45,106 nucleotides of DNA from contig NZ_JACIDU010000023.1 in the NCBI RefSeq assembly GCF_014196535.1, positions 1-45,106 on the forward strand, in the 5' to 3' direction. Of the stretch, positions 39,055-45,106 are shown one piece after another. The stretch comes from Allorhizobium borbori. Its GTDB lineage: Bacteria > Pseudomonadota > Alphaproteobacteria > Rhizobiales > Rhizobiaceae. The notes beneath the pieces are model-generated. The model ran no database searches. It saw nothing but the letters and a program-made list of their open reading frames with translations, and was not told where the DNA came from. The translations under genes and the position numbers were made by a program. Every line of letters starts with the position of its first letter. The first letter of the stretch is position 1.

Positions 39055-39762
39055 ATGGACAAGACAATCGCGAGCGCGGCGGAAGCCGTGGCCGGGATCG
39101 GTGACGGTGCGACCGTGATGATCGGCGGCTTCGGCGGCTCAGGCGCGCCGATCGAACTCATTCACGCACTGATCGACAAGGGGCCGAAGGGGCTTACCGT
39201 CATCAACAACAATGCCGGCAACGGCCGTATCGGCATCGCCGCAATGATCGATGCGGGGCTGGTTGCGAAGATGATCTGCTCCTTCCCGCGCTCATCGGAC
39301 CCGCGCGCCTTCACAGATGCCTATCTGGCCGGCAAGGTGGAGCTGGAACTGGTGCCGCAGGGCACGCTGGCCGAACGCATTCGCGCCGGCGGCGCCGGCA
39401 TTCCCGCTTTCTATACGCCGACCGGCTACGGCACGGAACTGGCCGAGGGCAAGGTGATCGCCGAATTCGACGGTCGTCCTTACGTGCAGGAGCGCTGGCT
39501 GAAGGCCGATTTCGCGCTCATCAAGGCGCATGTCGGGGACATCCACGGCAACCTCACCTACAACAAGGCCGCCCGCAACTTTAACCCCATCATGTGCATG
39601 GCGGCCGCCAGGACCATCGTGCAGGTGGCGACGCTGGTGCCGCTCGGCGGCATCGACCCCGAACAGGTGATCACCCCTGGTATCTTCGTGGATGCCGTGG
39701 TCGAGATCGCCAATCCGCAACAGGAAGAAGTTCTTATCCGGTCGGGAGCCGTCTACGCATGA
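39055..39762 (+). CDS. pcaI: 3-oxoadipate CoA-transferase subunit A
   Basis: A 235-residue family I CoA-transferase alpha subunit. The N-terminal GDGATVMIGGFGGSGAPIEL forms the CoA/oxyanion loop; KGLTVINNNAGNGRIGIAAM and GNLTYNKAARNFNPIMCMAA are conserved. GGAGG precedes the ATG. With PcaJ it converts 3-oxoadipate and succinyl-CoA to 3-oxoadipyl-CoA and succinate, the next-to-last step of the beta-ketoadipate pathway. It overlaps pcaJ as ATGA. The order pcaI-pcaJ-pcaF supports the symbol over generic acetoacetate or adipate CoA-transferases. Confidence 0.92.
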   Translation: MDKTIASAAEAVAGIGDGATVMIGGFGGSGAPIELIHALIDKGPKGLTVINNNAGNGRIGIAAMIDAGLVAKMICSFPRSSDPRAFTDAYLAGKVELELVPQGTLAERIRAGGAGIPAFYTPTGYGTELAEGKVIAEFDGRPYVQERWLKADFALIKAHVGDIHGNLTYNKAARNFNPIMCMAAARTIVQVATLVPLGGIDPEQVITPGIFVDAVVEIANPQQEEVLIRSGAVYA

Positions 39763-40448
39763 CCACCGAAACTCAGGACGACATCAAGCTCTCCAACGCC
39801 CAGATCGCCTGGCGCGCCGCGCAGGACATCGAGGACGGCGCTTACGTGAACCTCGGCATCGGCTTTCCGGAAATGGTGGCGCGCTACCAGCCGCCGGGCA
39901 AGCAGGCGATCTTCCACACAGAAAACGGCATTCTCGATTTCGGCGAGCCGCCGGCGGAAGGCAAAGAAGACTGGGATCTCATTAACGCCGGCAAAAAGGC
40001 TGTGACGCTGAAGCCGGGCGCGGCCTTCTTCCACCACGCAGACAGCTTCGCCATGGTCCGCGGCGGCCATCTCGACGTTGCCATTCTCGGCGCCTACCAG
40101 GTGGCCCAGAACGGTGATCTTGCCAACTGGCGCGTCGGCTCCAAGGGCGTACCGGCCGTCGGTGGCGCGATGGACCTCGTCCATGGCGCAAAGCAGGTCT
40201 TCGTCATCACCGAACACGTCACCAAGGACGGCAAGCCGAAGCTGGTGGAGGCCTGCACCTTCCCGCTGACGGGTGTCGGTTGCATTACCCGCATTTATAC
40301 CAGCCATGCCGTGATCGACATCGTGAAGGGACGCTTCGTGCTCAGGGAAAAGCTGCCGGGTCTTTCGCTCGAAGCCCTTCAGGCCATGACCGGCGCGCCG
40401 CTTCATATCGATGGCCCCGTGGCTGATCTCATCGCGCCCGATCTCTGA
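39759..40448 (+). CDS. pcaJ: 3-oxoadipate CoA-transferase subunit B
   Basis: A 229-residue beta subunit from ATG 39759, overlapping the pcaI stop by four bases; the longer frame from 39594 lies within pcaI. The catalytic Glu is in FHTENGILDFGEPP, and ADSFAMVRGGHLDVAILGAY is the other typical stretch. It forms the heteromeric transferase with PcaI in the cytosol. No unusual change is seen. It is followed nine bases later by pcaF. Confidence 0.92.
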   Translation: MTTETQDDIKLSNAQIAWRAAQDIEDGAYVNLGIGFPEMVARYQPPGKQAIFHTENGILDFGEPPAEGKEDWDLINAGKKAVTLKPGAAFFHHADSFAMVRGGHLDVAILGAYQVAQNGDLANWRVGSKGVPAVGGAMDLVHGAKQVFVITEHVTKDGKPKLVEACTFPLTGVGCITRIYTSHAVIDIVKGRFVLREKLPGLSLEALQAMTGAPLHIDGPVADLIAPDL

Positions 40449-40457
40449 GGAACTGAC

Positions 40458-41663
40458 ATGACCGACGTTTTCATCTGCGACTATATCCGCACGCCCATCG
40501 GCCGTTTCGGCGGTTCGCTCTCCGCTGTCCGCGCCGACGATCTCGGCGCTGTGCCGCTCAAGGCGCTCATGGAGCGCAATACGGCGGTGGATTGGGAAGC
40601 CATCGACGACGTGATCTTCGGTTGCGCCAATCAGGCCGGCGAAGATAACCGCAACGTGGCGCGGATGTCGCTGCTTCTGGCTGGCCTGCCGGTTTCCGTC
40701 ACGGGCACGACCATCAACCGCCTGTGCGGCTCGGGCATGGATGCGCTCATCACCGCCGCCCGCGCCATCAAGGCCGGCGAGGCGGAACTGATGATCGCCG
40801 GCGGCGTGGAAAGCATGAGCCGCGCGCCCTTCGTCATGCCGAAGGCAGACACGGCCTTTTCACGCAACGCCCAGATCTATGACACCACGATCGGCTGGCG
40901 TTTCGTCAATCCGGCGATGAAGGCGGCCTATGGCGTCGATTCCATGCCGGAGACCGGCGACAACGTGGCGATCGATTACAAGGTCACCCGCGAGGATCAG
41001 GACGCCTTTGCCGTCCGCAGCCAGGACAAGGCTTCCGCCGCGCAGGTCAATGGTCGTCTGGCCAGGGAAATCGTGCCGGTTTCCATTCCGCAGAAGAAGG
41101 GTGATCCGGTTCTGGTGACGAAGGACGAGCATCCCCGTGCCACGAACCTCGAGGCGCTCGCCAAGCTGAAGCCTGTGAACCGCATGGATGGCGCAACCGT
41201 GACGGCTGGCAATGCGTCCGGCGTCAACGACGGGGCGGCCGCGCTCATCGTCGCTTCGGCGGCGGCGGTGAAGAAATACGGCCTCACGCCGATTGCCCGC
41301 ATCGTTGGCGGTGCCACGGCGGGCGTTCCGCCGCGTGTCATGGGCATCGGCCCGGCGCCGGCCTCGCAGAAGCTGCTCGACCGCATTGGCTGGAAGGCCG
41401 GCGATCTCGATGTGATCGAACTCAATGAAGCCTTCGCCTCCCAGGGGCTGGCGACGCTCCGCCTGCTCGGGATCGCCGATGACGATCCGCGTGCGAACCC
41501 GAACGGCGGGGCGATCGCCCTTGGCCATCCGCTGGGCATGAGCGGTGCGCGCATTGCCGGCACGGCCGCGCTTGAACTGTCGCTGACGGGCAAGGCCAAG
41601 GCGCTCGCCACCATGTGCATTGGTGTCGGGCAGGGCATCGCCATCGCGCTCGAGCGCGTTTGA
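40458..41663 (+). CDS. pcaF: 3-oxoadipyl-CoA thiolase
   Basis: A 401-residue thiolase with the nucleophilic Cys90 in TINRLCGSGMDAL, the His in IALGHPLGMSGARIAGT and the second Cys in ATMCIGVGQGIA. VFICDYIRTPIGRFGGSL and the length match PcaF and PaaJ. It cleaves 3-oxoadipyl-CoA to succinyl-CoA and acetyl-CoA. It is the only thiolase in the window, so it may also finish beta-oxidation by the island at 13682-21575 (inference). A hairpin at 41671 closes the operon. Confidence 0.92.
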   Translation: MTDVFICDYIRTPIGRFGGSLSAVRADDLGAVPLKALMERNTAVDWEAIDDVIFGCANQAGEDNRNVARMSLLLAGLPVSVTGTTINRLCGSGMDALITAARAIKAGEAELMIAGGVESMSRAPFVMPKADTAFSRNAQIYDTTIGWRFVNPAMKAAYGVDSMPETGDNVAIDYKVTREDQDAFAVRSQDKASAAQVNGRLAREIVPVSIPQKKGDPVLVTKDEHPRATNLEALAKLKPVNRMDGATVTAGNASGVNDGAAALIVASAAAVKKYGLTPIARIVGGATAGVPPRVMGIGPAPASQKLLDRIGWKAGDLDVIELNEAFASQGLATLRLLGIADDDPRANPNGGAIALGHPLGMSGARIAGTAALELSLTGKAKALATMCIGVGQGIAIALERV

Positions 41664-41670
41664 TCGCTGA

Positions 41671-41693
41671 CGCCCCGGCCTTGCGCCGGGGCG
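41671..41693 (+). terminator. Hairpin terminator after pcaF
   Basis: CGCCCCGGC (41671-41679) and GCCGGGGCG (41685-41693) pair perfectly over a five-base loop, eight bases after the pcaF stop. A short ACTTTC follows. Confidence 0.65.
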
Positions 41694-41760
41694 ACTTTCG
41701 GCATGTTGCATTCTTCTGACTTCCGGGCACAATGCCGACGGGATGGAGGAGGATGGAAAC

Positions 41761-42777
41761 GTGCTGGAACATGCGCTGCTTTACGACGCGCAGGGCCAGC
41801 CGCTGCTCAGCGGAAAGCTGAATGCTTCCCGCGAGTGGGCGGAGGTCAATGCGTTCTGCAACCGGGTCTATATGCCGCTTGCGGCGCGCCCGCTTGTGGC
41901 CGGGTCTGACCCGAATGCGACATTGCGTACCTTGTCGATCGGCCGGATCGTGCTTAGCCGCTTCTGCTTCGGCGTGCCGACCAAGGCCGATGATTTCGAT
42001 CCCTCGTCCGGCAATATCATCGTGGTCAACACCATGCGCGGCAGTGTGCGCCATCCGCTTGGCGATGGTGTGAGCATCGATACGCAGCCCGGCGACAGCT
42101 ATGTCGTGGATTGCAGCCGCACGGACTACTGGAACGTGGCGGATGGCAACGACCTCCAGTTCAACCTTACCATCCCCCATGCGCTGATGGAGGAAACTTC
42201 GCATCGCTGGTATGGCTTCGTGCCCGAGGACGACCTCTGGACCAAGCGTCTGGTTTTCGGCCGCGGCCCATCGGCCTGGCTTTCTCTTCTCGATTACGCA
42301 ACGCGATCTGTCGATGCCCGCAGCGAAGGGATTGCCAGCCCGCTGATCGAGCGGCGGATCGAGGAAACGCTCTGCCTCGAACTGCTGCGCGGCTGGGCCG
42401 AACAGTCCGGGCTCAACCTCGAAACCGGTGCGCGCGGGGCAGCCCCCCGCTATGTGCGCGAGGCCGAACGCCTGATGGTGGAACAGGCGCACGAGGCGCC
42501 AACGGTGACGGATATCGCGGCGCAACTGGGCATTTCCACCCGCAGCCTTTCCGAAGGGTTCCGCCGGTTCCGTGGCATTACCCCGCATGATTATCTTACG
42601 GCACGACGCCTTGACGGGCTTCGCAAGGCGCTTGAGCGCGCGGCCCCCGGCGAGACGGTTTCCTCGGTTGCCGCAGCCCTCGGCTATGTGAACCTCACGG
42701 CGATGACCGTGAGCTATCGCCAGCGCTTCGGTGAAAGCCCGCACCAGACCTTGCGCAGCCGTCCGATGTCATCCTGA
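41761..42777 (+). CDS. AraC-family transcription regulator
   Basis: A 338-residue regulator with an N-terminal AraC-binding-like cupin domain and a C-terminal pair of helix-turn-helix motifs (VTDIAAQLGISTRSLSEGFR, RFRGITPHDYLTARRL and VSSVAAALGYVNLTAMTVSY). The GTG at 41761 is chosen because GGAGGAGG lies eight bases upstream; the ATG at 41743 is in frame but places that sequence inside the gene. It precedes, in the same direction, a zinc alcohol dehydrogenase whose upstream region has two ATGGATCATC direct repeats. It probably activates that gene. The inducer is unknown. Confidence 0.85.
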   Translation: MLEHALLYDAQGQPLLSGKLNASREWAEVNAFCNRVYMPLAARPLVAGSDPNATLRTLSIGRIVLSRFCFGVPTKADDFDPSSGNIIVVNTMRGSVRHPLGDGVSIDTQPGDSYVVDCSRTDYWNVADGNDLQFNLTIPHALMEETSHRWYGFVPEDDLWTKRLVFGRGPSAWLSLLDYATRSVDARSEGIASPLIERRIEETLCLELLRGWAEQSGLNLETGARGAAPRYVREAERLMVEQAHEAPTVTDIAAQLGISTRSLSEGFRRFRGITPHDYLTARRLDGLRKALERAAPGETVSSVAAALGYVNLTAMTVSYRQRFGESPHQTLRSRPMSS

Positions 42778-42801
42778 CGGTCATCCCGCTTTTCTTCCCG
42801 T

Positions 42802-42831
42802 ATGGATCATCATCTGCCGGAATGGATCATC
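42802..42831. promoter_or_regulatory. Direct repeats, probable AraC-type activator site
   Basis: ATGGATCATC occurs at 42802-42811 and 42822-42831, exactly 20 bp apart, about two helical turns. Direct half-sites on one helix face are typical of AraC-family activators. The repeats lie 136-165 bp before the dehydrogenase start. Confidence 0.55.
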
Positions 42832-42966
42832 CCCCGGCCTGCGTCTGCCCGCCCTGTTGGACTAGAGTGAAAACGGGTGTCGGTTCACACCCCGCTACCC
42901 GGACAGGAGACCGGTTTGTGCAATCTTTGCAATATGATGAGGGGCATGGCCCCCAGGGAGGTTATG

Positions 42967-44007
42967 ATGAAAGCGCTTGTCTATTACGGGCCAGGCAAGA
43001 AAGACTGGGTTGAAAAGCCGAAGCCGGTGGTGCTGGAACCGACGGACGTCATCGTGAAGATCACGAAGACGACGATCTGCGGTAGCGACCTGCACATTCT
43101 CAAGGGCGATGTGCCGACCGTCACGGAAGGTCGCACGCTCGGCCATGAGGGCGTGGGCATCGTCGATGACGTCGGCAGCGCCGTGCGCAACTTCAGGAAG
43201 GGTGATGCGGTCCTCATCTCCTGCATCACTTCCTGCGGTTCCTGCCCGAACTGCAAGCGGCAGCTTTATTCCCATTGCGATGATGGCGGCTGGCAGCTTG
43301 GACATACGGTGGATGGCACACAGGCCGAATATGTTCGCATCCGCCACGGCGATAATTCGCTCTACCCGATCCCGGCGGGCGCGGATACGGAAGCCCTCGT
43401 CATGCTCTCCGACATCCTGCCCACGGGGCTGGAAATCGGCGTGCAGGCCGGCGGCGTAAAGCCCGGCGATGCCATCGCCATCATTGGCGCGGGACCGGTC
43501 GGCATGTCGGCGCTTCTGACAGCGCAGTTCTATTCGCCTGGCCGGATCGTGATGATCGACATGGACCCGGCGCGTCTGGCCCTTGCCCGCCAGTTCGGCG
43601 CCACCGATACGATCCAGGTGGGTGCTGAAGATGCGACGGCGCGGATCATGGACATGACGGAAGGTCGCGGTGTCGATGTGGCTATCGAAGCCGTTGGCGT
43701 GCCGGCCACCTTCGATATTTGCCAGAAGATCGTTTCCGCTGGCGGCAACATCGCCAATGTCGGCGTGCACGGCAAGCCGGTGGAACTGCATATCGAGGAT
43801 CTCTGGATCAAGAACATCAACATCTCCATGGGACTGGTGAATACCAACACCACGCCGATGTTGCTGAAGACGGTTCAGGCCGGCACGTTCGACCCGACGA
43901 AGCTCATCACCCACCGCTTCGCGCTGGATGACATCCTCGCAGCCTATGACGTCTTCGGCAACGCGGCCCGTGAAAAGGCCATGAAGGTCATCCTCGCGGC
44001 GGCCTGA
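42967..44007 (+). CDS. Zinc-dependent alcohol dehydrogenase (MDR family)
   Basis: A 346-residue medium-chain dehydrogenase. Of two adjacent ATG codons (42964, 42967) the second has better spacing to GGGAGG. The catalytic zinc ligands are expected in TICGSDLHILKGD and GRTLGHEGVG; the structural zinc site is the four-Cys group in CGSCPNCKRQLYSHC. The NAD-binding loop is IIGAGPVGMSALLT. The N-terminus KALVYYGPGKKDWVEKPKP matches bacterial enzymes active on simple alcohols. It could oxidise an alcohol that feeds the aldehyde or acid pathways here; the substrate is unknown. A good terminator follows. Confidence 0.88.
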   Translation: MKALVYYGPGKKDWVEKPKPVVLEPTDVIVKITKTTICGSDLHILKGDVPTVTEGRTLGHEGVGIVDDVGSAVRNFRKGDAVLISCITSCGSCPNCKRQLYSHCDDGGWQLGHTVDGTQAEYVRIRHGDNSLYPIPAGADTEALVMLSDILPTGLEIGVQAGGVKPGDAIAIIGAGPVGMSALLTAQFYSPGRIVMIDMDPARLALARQFGATDTIQVGAEDATARIMDMTEGRGVDVAIEAVGVPATFDICQKIVSAGGNIANVGVHGKPVELHIEDLWIKNINISMGLVNTNTTPMLLKTVQAGTFDPTKLITHRFALDDILAAYDVFGNAAREKAMKVILAAA

Positions 44008-44032
44008 GTTCGCGACAGACAAGCGTAGATCC

Positions 44033-44067
44033 CCACCGGCCCGGATGACAGGTCCGGTGGCTTTTTT
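44033..44067 (+). terminator. Rho-independent terminator after the zinc alcohol dehydrogenase
   Basis: CCACCGGCCC (44033-44042) pairs with GGTCCGGTGG (44051-44060) with one mismatch, followed by C and six T (44062-44067), 25 bases after the stop. Confidence 0.85.
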
Positions 44068-44196
44068 CTAATCGCGGTTGTTAGGCTGGTCGCAGAGGGC
44101 ATCGCAGGTCGGACTCATGGTTCTCGTCGAGGTCGGTACTTTGACCGCCTCATCATGGCGTTGGATAGGTTCAGTCGACCAATGTGGTGTTTGCGG

Positions 44197-44343
44197 TTAT
44201 CTGAACGACCCAGCACTCGCATTTGTGGGATAAGCTTCGCACCGCACAACTAGGACATCGTCCGGTACGGAATCCATCGGGTTGCCATGCATATGCGTCA
44301 TGTCCTCGATCGCCGAAACGCTAGGTGTTTGATCCCACAGTTT
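44197..44343 (-). pseudogene. Unrecognised ORF 3' end, cut by the IS701 insertion
   Basis: Reading leftward from the IS701 edge, 48 codons stay open to TAA at 44199-44197. They include IEDMTHMHGNPMDSVPDDVL and VVRCEAYPTNASAG. I do not recognise the protein. The frame starts with no start codon at the insertion point, so it looks like the C-terminal end of a gene whose 5' part is on the far side of the insertion sequence or lost. It could also be chance. The sequence between 44068 and 44196 shows nothing identifiable. Confidence 0.3.
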
Positions 44344-44345
44344 AG

Positions 44346-44359
44346 CACTACTTTGGCAG
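44346..44359. repeat. IS701 left terminal inverted repeat
   Basis: CACTACTTTGGCAG, the perfect inverse of bases 217-230. The flanking TTAG on its left is the presumed target-site copy. Confidence 0.8.
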
Positions 44360-44432
44360 ATTGATTATTTAGGGCTTCCCTGCGCGGAGTTTCGGTGATT
44401 CATAAGGAACCAGCTTTTGAAGGGAGCTGGTG

Positions 44433-45106
44433 ATGAATGCTGATTGGATGGACGACCTCGAGCACTGGCTTCAGCCATTTTTGGCGGGTCTTTCGCATTG
44501 AGCCCGACGCAGGATGTGTCCGCTTTACATTGGAGGACTGATTGGGCCAGGCGACCGTAAGAGCGTGCAACCGATGGCCGCGCGCACAGACGATGTCGGC
44601 TACGATCAGCTTCATCATTTCGTTGCGGCCGGGGTTTGGGACAGCTCTCCGCTGGAGGTCGCGCTACTGAAGGAGGCCGATCGTCTGGTCGGTGATCAGG
44701 CGGGCTTTCTCGTCATCGACGACACAGCATTACCGAAGAAGGGACAATATTCAGTTGGCGTCGCGCCTCAATACGCTTCGTCGCTTTGCAAGACATCCAA
44801 TTGCCAGTCACTGGTGTCTGTGACCCTGGCCTCGCGCGAAGTGCCCGTGATGGTGGGCCTTCGGCTCTTCCTGCCCGACACATGGACGAATGATCCTGAG
44901 CGGATGAAGCGGGCGCGCGTCCCGAAGGGTCGACAGGTCGCTCTTACAAAGCCGGAGATCGCCATCGAAGAGATTGATCGTGTCATCGCTTCAGGCTCGC
45001 GTTTTGGCTGTGTGCTTGCTGACGCGGGCTACGGGTCGAGCAGTGCTTTTCGTCAGGCTCTGAGTGAGCGCGGTTTGCTGTAGGCAGTCGGATTATCGCG
45101 GCGTCA
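44433..45106 (+). pseudogene. IS701-family transposase, N-terminal and central part, with nonsense codons
   Basis: From ATG 44433 the frame reads MNADWMDDLEHWLQPFLAGL and SH and then meets TGA at 44499-44501. The same frame continues with family-typical PLYIGGLIGPGDRKSVQPMA, FLVIDDTALPKKGQYSVGVA (first catalytic Asp region) and FGCVLADAGYGSSSAFRQ (second Asp region). A second in-frame stop, TAG at 45081-45083, stands before AVGLSRR, where the family usually has a Trp codon. Both lesions are single-base changes from likely sense codons. The gene is inactive unless stops are misreadings. It is truncated by the window end. Confidence 0.8.

Larger units (their letters stand above)
44346..45106 (+). 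mobile_element. IS701-family element, left part (copy 2)
   Basis: The element begins with CACTACTTTGGCAG (44346-44359), the exact inverse of the right end of copy 1 at 217-230. It is inserted at TTAG (44342-44345), a YTAR-type target. It runs off the window, so its right end is not seen. It has the same orientation as copy 1, and the two bracket about 44.1 kb. An AAGGGAGCTGG ribosome-binding signal precedes the transposase start at 44433. Confidence 0.85.

Noticed and set aside
231-44345. Proof that the 44-kb segment moved as a composite transposon
   Set aside because: Inner targets CTAG and TTAG differ and the outer flanks are outside the window; both transposases are damaged. Only the possibility is reported.
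1-45106. CRISPR arrays, tRNA or rRNA genes, replication origin
   Set aside because: No regularly spaced short repeats, no cloverleaf-like or rRNA-like stretches and no repABC or initiator genes were seen.

Overview
The window looks like an accessory, probably plasmid-borne or integrated, catabolic region from an alphaproteobacterium of the Hyphomicrobiales (Rhizobiaceae/Brucellaceae type). The evidence is GC-rich coding sequence, a quorum-quenching/gamma-butyrolactone operon that matches what I remember of Agrobacterium blcRABC, and a rhizobial-style pcaIJF operon. No RNA gene or CRISPR array was seen. All assignments come from reading the sequence and protein motifs; no database search was run.

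Layout. (1) 1-1900: an insertion-sequence nest. The right end of an IS701-family element sits in a decayed IS256-family transposase gene, which is split again by an IS630-family element with a TA target duplication. (2) 2281-21575: the most novel part, a large catabolic island. It holds an enol-lactonase-like hydrolase, a GST-like protein, three family III CoA-transferases, a carboxymuconolactone-decarboxylase-family protein and an iron(III)-type ABC importer (binding protein, fused permease, ATPase). It also holds a flavin-reductase-like protein, a two-subunit fumarase/tartrate-dehydratase-like enzyme, a HutC-type GntR regulator and an exported alpha/beta hydrolase whose nucleophile is alanine. 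A beta-oxidation set completes it: FadB-like bifunctional enzyme, enoyl-CoA hydratase and two acyl-CoA dehydrogenases. Related AT-rich palindromes lie in front of most transcription units, suggesting one regulon. (3) 21729-26087: blcR-blcABC with a doubled 16-bp palindrome. (4) 26275-33408: a LysR regulator, a D-2-hydroxyglutarate-dehydrogenase-like FAD/Fe-S protein and a multi-PAS GGDEF-EAL protein with three PAS repeats of exactly 366 bp period. (5) 33597-38726: a cysteine hydrolase, an SsuABC/TauABC-like importer, a TauE/SafE permease and a GntR/FCD regulator, with three similar TTGTNTACAG-like sites. (6) 39055-41663: pcaIJF behind a PcaR-like site. (7) 41761-44007: an AraC regulator and a zinc alcohol dehydrogenase. 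(8) 44197-45106: an ORF cut by the left end of a second IS701 copy, which runs off the window.

How it fits together (inference). The 2281-21575 island appears to import an organic acid or lactone, open or rearrange it, activate it to a CoA ester by CoA transfer and run one round of beta-oxidation. The only thiolase in the window is PcaF, and PcaIJF converts 3-oxoadipate to succinyl-CoA and acetyl-CoA. The blc operon sends gamma-butyrolactone and 4-hydroxybutyrate to succinate, so much of the window converges on C4/C6 dicarboxylates. The two IS701 copies have the same orientation and bracket about 44.1 kb, so the segment may have moved, or may be lost, as a unit. Both copies are visibly damaged.
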